Part shown: in pieces, positions 9,251 through 18,025 of the stretch
Layout: every line of letters starts with the position of its first letter
Position numbering within the stretch: position 1 is the stretch's first letter
From: Loktanella sp. PT4BL
Lineage (GTDB): Bacteria; Pseudomonadota; Alphaproteobacteria; Rhodobacterales; Rhodobacteraceae
Reading direction: 5' to 3'
Assembly: GCF_003201935.1 (NCBI RefSeq)
Contig: NZ_QJJL01000001.1
Span: 791,319 to 855,318 of the forward strand
DNA: 64,000 bases
Notes under the pieces: model-generated
Told to the model about the DNA's origin: nothing
Seen by the model: the letters and a program-made list of their open reading frames with translations, nothing else
The model's database searches: none
Position numbers and translations under genes: made by a program

Positions 9251-9985
9251 CTACTTCAGGCGGGTGAGGGTTGCCTCGCCTGCCTGCATCGGGCCTTCGG
9301 CCCGGTCAAAGCGCAGAAATGCGAGCGCCTTGTCGCCATCAATCGTATGCAAGGTGCCCACCGGTTTCCCGTCAGCGGTGATCGGATCCCCTGGCACTGC
9401 TGTGCCTGTGACAGAAACAAGCGCCAATCCCTTCTTCAGCGTTGTTTTGTGTTGCATGCGGGCAACAATTTCCTGCCCGACGAAACAGCCTTTTTTGAAG
9501 TCCACGCCGTGCAGGCGCTCAAAGCCAGCTTCCAGGACATAGGTCTCATTGTCGAGTTCGATGCCTGTTTCAGGGATCAGGTTTGCGACGCGGAGCGCAT
9601 CCCAATCGGTTTCGTCGCTGATATCTGTATCGCCATAAGCGCGCCAGCCAAGTGCGTCATGGCGTGGGTCTTGATAGGCGCCCTCGGGTGCGGTGCCCGT
9701 GCCGCGTGACACAACCAGATCGGTCTGCTCAATCGTCACCGCCGCGCGCAACCGGTACATCATAAGCCGCTGGCCAAGCTTCTGCGCATGGGATGTTGCG
9801 ACATCAATCAGCAGGCGGTCCTGCTCGCCGATGACAAAAAAATCAGCAATGAATTTGCCCTGCGGCGTCAGCAGCGCCGTGTAGATGATCGCACCGTCTG
9901 CGCGCCGCACGTCGTTCGTCACCAAACCTTGCAAGAACGATACGCGGTCATCACCACCAACGGAAAGGACGGTCCGGTCAGACAT
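9251..9985 (-). CDS. ygfZ: Folate-binding YgfZ/GcvT-like Fe-S cluster assembly protein
   Basis: A 244-aa protein related to the T-protein of the glycine cleavage system. The diagnostic YgfZ motif K-G-C-F-V-G-Q-E is present (near residue 165) with its conserved cysteine, and the N-terminal SFLQGLVTNDV and TPQGKFIADFF strands match the family. YgfZ proteins use tetrahydrofolate to maintain certain Fe-S enzymes such as the MiaB class. The ATG at 9985 overlaps the end of the upstream ABC exporter gene by 8 bases, so the two are co-transcribed and probably translationally coupled. Confidence 0.9.
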   Translation of the reverse strand: MSDRTVLSVGGDDRVSFLQGLVTNDVRRADGAIIYTALLTPQGKFIADFFVIGEQDRLLIDVATSHAQKLGQRLMMYRLRAAVTIEQTDLVVSRGTGTAPEGAYQDPRHDALGWRAYGDTDISDETDWDALRVANLIPETGIELDNETYVLEAGFERLHGVDFKKGCFVGQEIVARMQHKTTLKKGLALVSVTGTAVPGDPITADGKPVGTLHTIDGDKALAFLRFDRAEGPMQAGEATLTRLK

Positions 9986-11771
9986 TCTCTGTGCTCTCCT
10001 CTTGCGAAAATTGAAGGCGGTGCAGGTCTGCATAAATACCGCCACGCGCCAGAAGCGTTTCATGGTCGCCCTGATCGACTACGCGGCCGTGGTCCATCAC
10101 CACGATCGAATCCGCGTTGCGGATCGTCGAAAGCCGATGCGCGATGACCAAGGTTGTTCGCCCTGTCGAAAGCTTTTCAAGCGCTTGCTGCACGATTGCT
10201 TCGGATTTTGTATCCAGCGCGCTTGTCGCCTCGTCCAGCAGCAGGATGGGCGTGTCACGCAAGAGCGCGCGGGCAATCGCCACACGCTGCCGTTGACCAC
10301 CCGAAAGATTTGATCCGCGTGGTCCGGCGGGGCTATCGAGCCCGTTGGGCAAGGACGGCAGGAAGTCACTGACGTGGGCTGCATCAAGAACAGATTTCAA
10401 ATGCGCCTCATCCACCCCTTCGCGGCCCAGCAGGATGTTATCGCGCAGCGTTTCGTCAAAAAGGGCGGCGTCCTGGGTGACGACAGAAAACAGGCTGCGC
10501 AGGTCGGCCAGATCATAGTCTGTGATCGGAACGCCTGCGACCATCGCGGCCCCTTCGCGCGGCTCGACCAGACGGGTCAGCACATTAAAGACCGTGCTTT
10601 TGCCCGCCCCGGATGCGCCGACGAGCGCGGTGGTTTTACCGGCTTCAGCGGTAAAGCTAGCCCCGCGCAAAACAGGCAGATCACCGTAGTTCATGGACAC
10701 ATTTTCCAAAGCGACCGCCGGGGCACTGTGGGGGACCGTTTTGGCTTTGGTAGGTGACAGGATCGTCGGCTGCAGGTTCAGGACATATTGCAGACGCTCT
10801 ACGCTCGCTGCGGCCATCTGCCATTGCCCGCTCATCAGGCCAAGGCGACGCAGTGGATCGAAGGCAAGCGACATGGCCGTAAAGAACGCCATGAATTCAC
10901 CGTTGGTCTTTTCGCCGGCGATAATCTCGGACCCGCCATAGAGCATGACTGCCAAAAAACCGATCCCTGTCATGATATCAATCAATGCAGGCACCGCCGC
11001 TTGCCCCGCTGTCGTGCGCATACTTGCCGTAACACCCTGCTGGATCAGCGCGTCATACCGTTTTGCCTGATAGGTTTCGAGCGCATTGAGCTTGATCGGG
11101 TTGATGCCGTGAAACACCTCATCAAGTCGGGTCGAGACATTGCCTGCAATTTCACGCGCACTGCGTGAACGACGACGAATATAGGCCTGCACAAGAATGG
11201 ATGGCAGAATCAAGAGTGGAATGCCGATGATCGCAATCAAGGTCCATTTCCAATCAATCCAGATCGCGACGGCGAGCAGACCGATCAATGACACCAGATC
11301 GCGCGCGACAGCCGTCAGCAAACTGCTCCAGACCGAGTTGATGACATTCACGTCGCCTTGCACACGTTCGATCAACTGGCCTGGTGGGTGGATTTGAAAA
11401 AAGCCGCTGTCGAGTGACATCATATGCCGCAGCAAATGTTTGCGCATGGCAGCTGACGCGAGCTCTTTGATCCACTGCATCAAGATGCGCTGACAAGAGG
11501 ATGTGAACGCGCGGACGAAAAAGATCGTCATGATCCCGAACCCGACAAAATAAAGGGCGTTCCGGTCGCCTTGGGCGAAAACATCATCAAACATTGGTTG
11601 GATCATGCGGCTGATCAACGCCAGCATTGACCCTTCGACCATCATCAGGACGACGGCTGCAGCGAGCAGCCACTTGTGCTCCCGCAAGTAATCTCGCCAG
11701 AGCCAACCAAAGAGTTTGGTGGCAGATTGCTGCTTTTTGGAGCCGGATTTCGGGGTAGGAGGGGGCATCAC
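9978..11771 (-). CDS. MsbA-like ABC exporter (fused permease and ATPase)
   Basis: A 597-aa half-transporter with an N-terminal six-helix exporter membrane domain (residues about 30-310) and a C-terminal nucleotide-binding domain. All catalytic motifs are intact: Walker A GASGAGKST (385-393), signature LSGGQ (489-493), Walker B ILLLDE (to residue 514) and the switch histidine in IAHRLST (H545). It should dimerise in the inner membrane and export a lipid, lipid-linked or hydrophobic substrate. The MsbA/lipid exporter group is the closest recognisable one, but the substrate cannot be read from sequence. It shares a transcript with ygfZ. Confidence 0.88.
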   Translation of the reverse strand: MMPPPTPKSGSKKQQSATKLFGWLWRDYLREHKWLLAAAVVLMMVEGSMLALISRMIQPMFDDVFAQGDRNALYFVGFGIMTIFFVRAFTSSCQRILMQWIKELASAAMRKHLLRHMMSLDSGFFQIHPPGQLIERVQGDVNVINSVWSSLLTAVARDLVSLIGLLAVAIWIDWKWTLIAIIGIPLLILPSILVQAYIRRRSRSAREIAGNVSTRLDEVFHGINPIKLNALETYQAKRYDALIQQGVTASMRTTAGQAAVPALIDIMTGIGFLAVMLYGGSEIIAGEKTNGEFMAFFTAMSLAFDPLRRLGLMSGQWQMAAASVERLQYVLNLQPTILSPTKAKTVPHSAPAVALENVSMNYGDLPVLRGASFTAEAGKTTALVGASGAGKSTVFNVLTRLVEPREGAAMVAGVPITDYDLADLRSLFSVVTQDAALFDETLRDNILLGREGVDEAHLKSVLDAAHVSDFLPSLPNGLDSPAGPRGSNLSGGQRQRVAIARALLRDTPILLLDEATSALDTKSEAIVQQALEKLSTGRTTLVIAHRLSTIRNADSIVVMDHGRVVDQGDHETLLARGGIYADLHRLQFSQEESTENV

Positions 11772-11898
11772 TGGCCTTTTGCAAACTCTGCTCTCTCTCG
11801 TCTACGCGGAAATGGGGGCATAGAGCAAGCGAGGCAAGGTTGACGTTGCATGGCGCTTCATTAAGGTCCTGCCGAGTTATAAAGAAAGCCACCAAAAC

Positions 11899-13077
11899 AT
11901 GTCGCTGTCTCAAGGTCGTGCTTATTTGGCCATCCCTGGTCCGTCAGTCATTCCTGATGACGTTTTGCGCGCAATGCACCGCGCATCGCCCAACATTTAC
12001 GAGGGTGAGCTGCATGACTTGACCGCCAGTCTCGTGCCGGATCTTAAAGAGATAGCGATGACAGACAGCAACGTGGCCATTTACATTGGAAACGGACACG
12101 CCGCTTGGGAAGCGGCCCTTGCCAATACGATCTCGGCTGGCGACACCGTTCTGGTGCTGGCGACAGGGCGTTTTTGCATCGGTTGGGGGGAGATGGCCGC
12201 GGGGCTAGGCGCAAAGGTCGAGACCATCGACTATGGCGCGCAATCACCGATTGGCCTTGCACAGGTGGAAGAGGTTTTGGCCAACGACAAAGAAGGCCGG
12301 ATCAAGGCGGTTCTCGCAGTGCATGTTGATACCTCAACCAGCGTCAAAAACGATATTGCGGCCTTGCGGGATGTCATGGATCGCGTTGGGCATCCGGCGC
12401 TGCTTATGGCAGATTGCATCGCGTCGTTAGGGTGTGACCGGTTTGAAATGGACGCTTGGGGCGTGGATGTCATGGTCGCGGGGTGCCAAAAAGGCCTGAT
12501 GACGCCTGCGGGCATCAGCTTTGTCTGGTTCAACGACAAAGCCGATGCAGCCCGTGGTGACCGGGTGACAACCTATTGGGACTGGCGGCCGCGCACCAAC
12601 CCAGAGTTCTATTTTCAGTACTTTGACGGCACTGCCCCGACGCACCACCTCTACGGGTTGCGCACGGCGCTGGACCTCATCAAGGCGGAGGGTTTGGACA
12701 ATGTTTTCGCGCGGCATGAAAAGCTAGCGCAGGTCATCTGGACGGCCTTTGACCATTGGTCGTCGGAAGGGCCAATGCACCTGAATATCGCTGATCCTGC
12801 GCATCGGTCCCATGCGGTGACGTCCGTCAGTATCGGTTCGCCCCATGGGGATGCACTGCGCCATTGGTGTGAACATAAATGCGGTCTGACGCTGGGAATC
12901 GGGCTGGGCCGGTCGCCGGCTGACGCCTATTTCCGGATTGGCCACATGGGGCATGTGAATGCCCATATGATCATGGGCGCGCTCGGCACAATCGAAGCGG
13001 GGTTGAATGCATTGAACATTCCACATGGGCAAGGTGCCTTGTCTGCTGCCGCAAAGGCCATTGCGGCCCGCGCCTAG
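11899..13077 (+). CDS. Class V PLP-dependent aminotransferase, serine/aspartate-glyoxylate type
   Basis: A 392-aa fold-type I enzyme of the alanine/serine-glyoxylate aminotransferase family. IPGPSVIPDDVLRAMHR at the N-terminus is the family opening, and the PLP lysine lies in VAGCQKGLMTPAG (K198). Near the C-terminus GLGRSPADAYFRIGHMGH corresponds to the conserved Arg-x-Gly-x-Met-Gly segment that binds the substrate carboxylate. Such enzymes transfer an amino group to glyoxylate or pyruvate. The gene stands alone: no hydroxypyruvate reductase or beta-hydroxyaspartate-cycle genes surround it, so the donor is left open. Its stop overlaps the stop of the convergent 61-aa gene. Confidence 0.82.
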   Translation: MSLSQGRAYLAIPGPSVIPDDVLRAMHRASPNIYEGELHDLTASLVPDLKEIAMTDSNVAIYIGNGHAAWEAALANTISAGDTVLVLATGRFCIGWGEMAAGLGAKVETIDYGAQSPIGLAQVEEVLANDKEGRIKAVLAVHVDTSTSVKNDIAALRDVMDRVGHPALLMADCIASLGCDRFEMDAWGVDVMVAGCQKGLMTPAGISFVWFNDKADAARGDRVTTYWDWRPRTNPEFYFQYFDGTAPTHHLYGLRTALDLIKAEGLDNVFARHEKLAQVIWTAFDHWSSEGPMHLNIADPAHRSHAVTSVSIGSPHGDALRHWCEHKCGLTLGIGLGRSPADAYFRIGHMGHVNAHMIMGALGTIEAGLNALNIPHGQGALSAAAKAIAARA

Positions 13078-13259
13078 CCGTTCTTGATACGGTCAATCCA
13101 TTTGACGCACTGAAGAATGGCGTAGGCGGTGGCGGCGACCCAGAGGTACCCAACGGCAGCCGCGATCACCCAGAAGCCCATGAACAAGAAAACCCAAAGC
13201 GTTCCGAGAAACGCATCTGTATAGTCTTCTACGGCTTGCACAGGGCGACGATGCGACAT
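13074..13259 (-). CDS. Small two-segment membrane protein, unknown function
   Basis: A 61-aa protein with one long or two short hydrophobic segments (LGTLWVFLFMGFWVIAAAVG and LWVAATAYAILQCV) between charged ends. AAGGA lies a few bases upstream of the ATG. The coding strand, start signal and tight convergence with the preceding gene argue that it is real. I do not recognise the family. Its ribosome binding site falls in one arm of a hairpin (13265-13288), which may limit translation. It could be transcribed with the upstream hisC-like gene. Confidence 0.6.
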   Translation of the reverse strand: MSHRRPVQAVEDYTDAFLGTLWVFLFMGFWVIAAAVGYLWVAATAYAILQCVKWIDRIKNG

Positions 13260-13264
13260 GATTA

Positions 13265-13288
13265 ATCCTTCTGCGGTTGCGGAAGGAT
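13265..13288 (-). promoter_or_regulatory. Leader hairpin covering the ribosome binding site of the 61-aa membrane protein
   Basis: ATCCTTC and GAAGGAT form a 7-bp inverted repeat with a 10-base spacer directly upstream of the start codon. On the transcript the downstream arm contains the Shine-Dalgarno GAAGGA, so folding would mask it. It lacks a T-run and is unlikely to be a plain terminator for the upstream hisC-like gene. Confidence 0.4.
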
Positions 13289-13307
13289 AATCAGCCCAAA
13301 ATAAAAA

Positions 13308-14423
13308 TCACCTTAATTTTTCGTGTGCTTGTGCCAGCGCCTTTGGGAGGGCCTGCGCAAAGGCGTCGAGCTGTGCTTCAGTACCACAACTGACACGGAT
13401 GCAGCGGTCCTGCGGGGGGACAAAGGGCATTCTCACAAAGATGCCCTCTGCAACAAGGGCGGCCAGAACGGCGCGGGCAAAATCGCCGCCGCGTCCACAG
13501 TCAATCGTGACGAAATTGGTGGCTGAGGGCAGCGGATGCAAACCGTGCGCTTGCGCAATCGCACTAATCTGGTTGCGCGCTTGTGCAACTTCTTTCCGGA
13601 CGTGGGAGAGCCAACCGGTATCTTGCAACGCGGCCAATGCGCCTTCCTGACTGATCCGGCACATGCCGAAATGGTTGCGGACCTTGTTGAAACCGCTGAT
13701 CACCTCTGACGATCCGATCGCATAGCCGACACGCGCACCGGCCATTCCATGCGCTTTCGAAAAAGTGCGCATGCGGATGACGTTTGTCGCGTTTGGGTCA
13801 ATCGCAGGCGCGGTACCATCCGGAGCGAGGTCAATATAGGCTTCGTCCAGAACCAGCATACATCCGGACGGCAGGCGGTTGATCATATGCTGGATCACCT
13901 CTGCTGTGTGCCAGCTGCCCATCGGATTGTCGGGATTGGCGATATAGACAAGTTTCGCCGCCACTTCGGTTGCTTTGGCAATCAGCGCGTCTGGGTCTTC
14001 ATGATCGCCACTGTAAGGCACAGTGTGGAGTGTCCCGCCGAAACCTGCCACATGATAATTGAAGGTGGGATAGGCCCCTGCCGAAGTGACGACGGCGTCG
14101 CCTGCGCCAACATAAAGGCGGACCAGAAGCCCCAGGAGCGCATCAATGCCTTCGCCGACCATGATGTTTTCAGGCGCAACCCCGTGATACGCGGCTAGCG
14201 CGTGGCGCAGGTCATGGCTTTCGGGATCGCCATACATCCATGCTTCGCCTGCGGCCTTTTGCATGGCTGCGATGGCCTTTGGCGAGGGGCCAAAGGCGCT
14301 CTCGTTTGCACCGAGGCGCGCTGTAAATGCGCGGCCCATCTGGCGTTCTTGCGCTTCGGGGCCGACGAACGGGACCGAGGCTGGCAGGCTTTCTGCGAGG
14401 GGGGTAAGGGCGGGTTTTGTCAT
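13308..14423 (-). CDS. hisC: Histidinol-phosphate aminotransferase-like PLP enzyme
   Basis: A 371-aa class I/II aminotransferase. Visible landmarks are the substrate-arm ANESAFGPSP, the PLP aspartate region VLDEAYIDL (near 191-199), the Schiff-base lysine in MRTFSKAHGMAG (K223) and the C-terminal RVSCGT arginine that binds the substrate carboxylate. This matches HisC and close relatives acting on aromatic amino acids. Many Rhodobacteraceae have several HisC paralogues and no other his genes lie here, so the physiological substrate could be histidinol phosphate, phenylalanine/tyrosine or another amino acid. The symbol is therefore tentative. Confidence 0.75.
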   Translation of the reverse strand: MTKPALTPLAESLPASVPFVGPEAQERQMGRAFTARLGANESAFGPSPKAIAAMQKAAGEAWMYGDPESHDLRHALAAYHGVAPENIMVGEGIDALLGLLVRLYVGAGDAVVTSAGAYPTFNYHVAGFGGTLHTVPYSGDHEDPDALIAKATEVAAKLVYIANPDNPMGSWHTAEVIQHMINRLPSGCMLVLDEAYIDLAPDGTAPAIDPNATNVIRMRTFSKAHGMAGARVGYAIGSSEVISGFNKVRNHFGMCRISQEGALAALQDTGWLSHVRKEVAQARNQISAIAQAHGLHPLPSATNFVTIDCGRGGDFARAVLAALVAEGIFVRMPFVPPQDRCIRVSCGTEAQLDAFAQALPKALAQAHEKLR

Positions 14424-14500
14424 GGGGTCAGATAAGCCTGTGCTTGAATTCTGTGCAACTGTTCTTATGTGCGAGCGGTTCTCATTAAGGGGGGTGTCGC

Positions 14501-14662
14501 ATGAAACTGAGTAGACGCGGATTTTTGGTCAGTTCGGGCGCGGCACTTGCGGTACGGTCTATGCCGCAGGTGGTGACCAAGACGGGTGGGCGGCGCATTT
14601 TGACTCTTGTCTATGATAAAACCCTGGGGATGATGCGCGCGGTGGAGCGTGTGGTGCCCTGA
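14501..14662 (+). CDS. Tiny twin-arginine signal protein (53 aa)
   Basis: A 53-codon gene between two minus-strand genes. It begins MKLSRRGFLVSSGAALAV: S-R-R-x-F-L followed by a short hydrophobic stretch is a good twin-arginine (Tat) export signal. A strong purine-rich ribosome binding site (AAGGGGGG) lies about 7 bases upstream. After the signal only about 30 residues remain (TGGRRILTLVYDKTLGMMRAVERVVP), giving an unusually small Tat substrate or a Tat-anchored peptide. A hairpin terminator follows at 14702-14729. The function is unknown. The signal motif, start signal and terminator together make it more than a chance frame. Confidence 0.6.
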   Translation: MKLSRRGFLVSSGAALAVRSMPQVVTKTGGRRILTLVYDKTLGMMRAVERVVP

Positions 14663-14701
14663 GGATTGCCTCCGGCGGAAGTTTGAAAAGACATGGAAAG
14701 T

Positions 14702-14729
14702 CAGGGGGCAGTGACACGACCGCCCCCTG
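14702..14729. terminator. Bidirectional intrinsic terminator between the Tat peptide gene and valS
   Basis: A perfect 8-bp inverted repeat (CAGGGGGC / GCCCCCTG) with a 12-base loop, followed by TTTA on the plus strand. It sits between two converging genes (stops at 14662 and 14736). Confidence 0.75.
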
Positions 14730-14735
14730 TTTAGT

Positions 14736-17700
14736 CTAGCCGATCTCAGCCAGGCGCGCGATGGCGGCCTTGAGTTGTGCTTCCTCGTTTTCGCGCAGGG
14801 CAAGGTTCGCCTTGGCCTCGGCCACAACCTCATCCGGGGCGGATTCGATGAATTTGGGGTTATTCAGACGCCCGCGCAGGCCGCCCAGTTCCTTGCCCAG
14901 TTTCTGCATCGTTTTTTCGAGCCGCGCGATTTCCTCGGCCACGTCAATCAGATCGGCCAGCGGAATACCAAAGGTGCCGCCTTCCATCGGGATGGTGACG
15001 CAGCCTTTGGGGAAGTCATCCACATGTGAAAGGCTTTCGATGCGGGCAAGGCGCTGGATCAGCACATGGTTGTTGTCCCATGCGGATTGCCCTTTGGCGT
15101 CCAGCCCTGACACCAGAAGGGGCACTTTGGCACCCGCCGGCACATGCACCTGCGCGCGCGCCGAGCGCACGTTGTCGATCAGATCGATCACCCAGTTCAT
15201 CTCGCGATCGGCGTCGGCATCCACGAGATCGGCCGCCGTATAGGTCGGCCAATCGGCGTGGACCAGCATCTTGGCGCGGCTGTCCGCCTGTTGCCACAGC
15301 TCTTCTGTGATGAACGGCATGATCGGGTGCAGCAGGATCAGGCATTGGTCCAGCACCCAGCGCAGGGTTTGTTCTGTCTCGGCCTTGGCCGCCGCATCGT
15401 CGCCTTGCAGGATCGGTTTGGAGAATTCCAGATACCAGTCGCAGACCTTGCCCCATGTGAAGGCATAAAGCGCGTCGGCGGCGTCGTTGAAGCGGTAGGC
15501 CTCCATCGCGGCATCGATGGTCTCGCGCACCTTGCCGGTTTCGCCGATGATCCATTTGTTCAGCGTTTGGGTCGCGTCAAGCCGTGCCGCATCGCCGGGG
15601 TAGGGGATGTCATAGTGTTCGGCAAAACTGAAGGCGTTCCACAGTTTCGTGCCGAAGTTGCGGTAGCCCTTGATCCGGTCTTCGCTGATTTTCAGCACAC
15701 CACCCAAGGCTGCCATCTGCGCGTTGGAAAAGCGCAGGGCGTCGGCGCCGTAGGCGTCGATCATGTCGAGCGGGTCGATGACGTTGCCCTTGGTCTTGGA
15801 CATCTTCTCGCCCTTCGCGTCGCGGACGAGCTGGTGCAGATAGACGGTGTGGAAAGGTTCCTGGCCCAAGACCGCCTCGGACATCATCATCATGCGGGCG
15901 ACCCAGAAGAACAGGATGTCCTGACCGGTGACGAGGACATCACCGGGGAAGTATTTCATCGCCTCATCGTCCGCTGGCCAGCCGAGGGTGCCGAAAGGCC
16001 AGAGACCGGAGGAGAACCATGTGTCGAGGACGTCGGGGTCGCGCGATAGACTAAGCTGTTTCTGAGCGTCCGCCTTCCCGAAAGCAAACATGCTGGGATT
16101 GTCAGACGGTGCTAGCTCATCAATTTTGTATTCTTCACCATAGTATTCAGCCGCTTTAGCCTTCGCCTCTGAGAAGCTTGCGCCACAAAAGTATTGCAGA
16201 GAGTTCTGGCGGTCTGGCACGCCTAGTGAGCCAGATGAGCGAATTGCCTCAAAGTCTTTGAGATAATCTCGGTCTGGCCCATACCAAACCGGAATCTGAT
16301 GCCCCCACCAAAGCTGGCGCGAGATGCACCAAGGCTCGATGTTCTCCAGCCAGTGGTAATACACCTTTTCGCCGCTTTCCGGCATGATCTTGGTGCGGCC
16401 TTCCTTGACTGCATCCAGCGCGGGGCCGACGATTTTGGCGGTGTCGACGAACCATTGGTCGGTGAGCATCGGCTCGATGACGACTTTGGAGCGGTCGCCG
16501 AAGGGCTGCATGATCTTTTTGGATTCGACGAAGGGGATCATGGCGGGCACGTCGGGTTGAGGTCCCGGATCAAGTCCGGGACTGCGGTCTGCCGCGTCCT
16601 CTGACGCAGTCCCGGTCTCCGCGCCGGGACCTTTTGCCGCCGGATTGGGCACCATCACCGCGTTACCCTCTGCCGTGATATCCGCAACCACACGCTTGCG
16701 CGCCTCAAACCGGTCCAGCCCGCGATATTCGTCGGGCACAAGGTTCATCGCGGCGATCATCGCCTCGTCGAAATCCTGTTCGCCATTGGCGATGGCTTGG
16801 GCTATCGCGGCCTCTTCTGCGTAGGGTTTGCCGTCTGCGCGCATGTTCCCCTTGGTGTCCATCAGCGAATACATCGGGATATTACCGCGTTTGGCGACCT
16901 CATAGTCGTTGAAGTCATGCGCACCGGTGATTTTCACGGCCCCGGAGCCGAAATTCATGTCAGGGTAAGGGTCGGTGATGATCGGGATGAGGCGGCGTTG
17001 CTCTTTCGGCCCGACGGGAATTTCGCAGAGCTTGCCGACGATGGGCGCATAGCGTTCGTCGTCTTTGTGCACGGCAACGGCGCCGTCACCGAGCATGGTT
17101 TCGGGGCGGGTTGTCGCGATCGAGATATAGTCGCGGGTTTCGCGCAGGGTCACGTTGCCGTCTTCATCCTTCTCGACGTATTCATAGGTCTCGCCACCGG
17201 CCAGCGGGTATTTGAAGTGCCACATATGGCCGTCGACTTCGATATTCTCGACCTCGAGATCGGAAATCGCGGTCTCGAAATGCGGGTCCCAGTTGACCAG
17301 ACGCTTGCCGCGATAGATCAGGCCCTTGTTGTACATCTCGACAAAGACCTTGAGCACAGCGTCGTGGAAATTGCCGGGTTTTTCCGTTGCTGGCGCGCTT
17401 TCGGCACCGGACATGGTAAAGGCCGAACGGGACCAGTCCATGCTGTCGCCCAAGCGCCGCGCCTGTTGTTCGATCTGCCCGCCGTTGGCGGCCTTCCATT
17501 CCCAGACTTTCTCGAGGAATTTCTCGCGCCCCATCTCGGTACGCTTGGGCAGGCCTTTTGCCGCAAGGTCTTTTTCCACCATCAACTGCGTGGCGATACC
17601 CGCATGATCCAGCCCCGGTTGCCAGAGCGTGTCGTAGCCCTGCATCCGTTTCCAGCGGGTCAGCATGTCCATGATGGTGTGGTTAAAGGCGTGGCCGACG

Positions 17701-17855
17701 TGCAGGTGCCCCGTCACATTGGGGGGCGGCAACATGATGCAAAAAGTTTCATCGCGGCTGGCATTTGCGCCTGCTTTGAAAGCGCCTGCATCTTCCCACA
17801 TTTTGTAAAGGCGGGGTTCTGCTGTCTTGGCGTCGAATGTCTTTTCCATCGGCAT
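14736..17855 (-). CDS. valS: Valyl-tRNA synthetase, with in-frame insertions
   Basis: A 1039-aa class I synthetase charging tRNA-Val. The HIGH motif is [11 protein letters not shown] (to residue 55) and the KMSKS motif is [10 protein letters not shown]. The editing domain, the [13 protein letters not shown] segment and the C-terminal tRNA-binding coiled coil ([20 protein letters not shown]) are all present. It is longer than typical bacterial ValRS (about 880-950 aa) for two visible reasons: residues about 409-432 are encoded by a palindromic repeat (16561-16631), and residues about 522-602 form an extra segment with AT-richer codon use. Start codons at 17855 and 17849 are both possible. It ends at the terminator at 14702-14729. 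Confidence 0.95.
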   Translation of the reverse strand: MPMEKTFDAKTAEPRLYKMWEDAGAFKAGANASRDETFCIMLPPPNVTGHLHVGHAFNHTIMDMLTRWKRMQGYDTLWQPGLDHAGIATQLMVEKDLAAKGLPKRTEMGREKFLEKVWEWKAANGGQIEQQARRLGDSMDWSRSAFTMSGAESAPATEKPGNFHDAVLKVFVEMYNKGLIYRGKRLVNWDPHFETAISDLEVENIEVDGHMWHFKYPLAGGETYEYVEKDEDGNVTLRETRDYISIATTRPETMLGDGAVAVHKDDERYAPIVGKLCEIPVGPKEQRRLIPIITDPYPDMNFGSGAVKITGAHDFNDYEVAKRGNIPMYSLMDTKGNMRADGKPYAEEAAIAQAIANGEQDFDEAMIAAMNLVPDEYRGLDRFEARKRVVADITAEGNAVMVPNPAAKGPGAETGTASEDAADRSPGLDPGPQPDVPAMIPFVESKKIMQPFGDRSKVVIEPMLTDQWFVDTAKIVGPALDAVKEGRTKIMPESGEKVYYHWLENIEPWCISRQLWWGHQIPVWYGPDRDYLKDFEAIRSSGSLGVPDRQNSLQYFCGASFSEAKAKAAEYYGEEYKIDELAPSDNPSMFAFGKADAQKQLSLSRDPDVLDTWFSSGLWPFGTLGWPADDEAMKYFPGDVLVTGQDILFFWVARMMMMSEAVLGQEPFHTVYLHQLVRDAKGEKMSKTKGNVIDPLDMIDAYGADALRFSNAQMAALGGVLKISEDRIKGYRNFGTKLWNAFSFAEHYDIPYPGDAARLDATQTLNKWIIGETGKVRETIDAAMEAYRFNDAADALYAFTWGKVCDWYLEFSKPILQGDDAAAKAETEQTLRWVLDQCLILLHPIMPFITEELWQQADSRAKMLVHADWPTYTAADLVDADADREMNWVIDLIDNVRSARAQVHVPAGAKVPLLVSGLDAKGQSAWDNNHVLIQRLARIESLSHVDDFPKGCVTIPMEGGTFGIPLADLIDVAEEIARLEKTMQKLGKELGGLRGRLNNPKFIESAPDEVVAEAKANLALRENEEAQLKAAIARLAEIG
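16561..16631. repeat. Palindromic repeat inserted in frame in valS
   Basis: A 71-base interrupted palindrome. The outer arms are GGTCCCGG and CCGGGACC. Each side is itself a smaller hairpin built on GTCCCGG...CCGGGAC, and the inner ends read ACTGCG / CGCAGT. This composition is that of the dispersed repetitive palindromes usually found between genes in alphaproteobacteria. Here it is read through as about 24 residues of ValRS rich in Gly, Pro, Ala and Asp without breaking the frame. Confidence 0.75.
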
Positions 17856-17914
17856 CGGTTTGGTCCTTGCTGTGTACGCAGGGCAAATAACGCGCTGATG
17901 GGGTGAGGGGAAGA

Positions 17915-17940
17915 GTAAGGTGGGTTTAAACCCACCTTAC
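17915..17940. repeat. Perfect 26-bp palindrome upstream of valS and the CoxL-like gene
   Basis: The 13-base arm GTAAGGTGGGTTT is followed directly by its exact reverse complement. It lies in the divergent intergenic region between valS (start 17855) and the molybdopterin subunit gene (start 18026). No T-run follows. It may be a REP-like element, a cruciform or an operator; nothing in the sequence decides which. Confidence 0.6.
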
Positions 17941-18025
17941 CTGATGAAAAACGGCTTTTCAGTGTTGCCGCTGGACTTGGACCGATCCACCGCTAGGGTC
18001 TGCGTCAAGCAAGCGAGGTGCAGCA

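Noticed and set aside
11899..13077. Assignment as BhcA of the beta-hydroxyaspartate cycle
   Set aside because: The other bhc genes are absent nearby; the family alone does not decide.
16797..17906. 369-codon plus-strand frame opposite valS
   Set aside because: Antisense shadow of the ValRS N-terminal half, which contains the HIGH motif.
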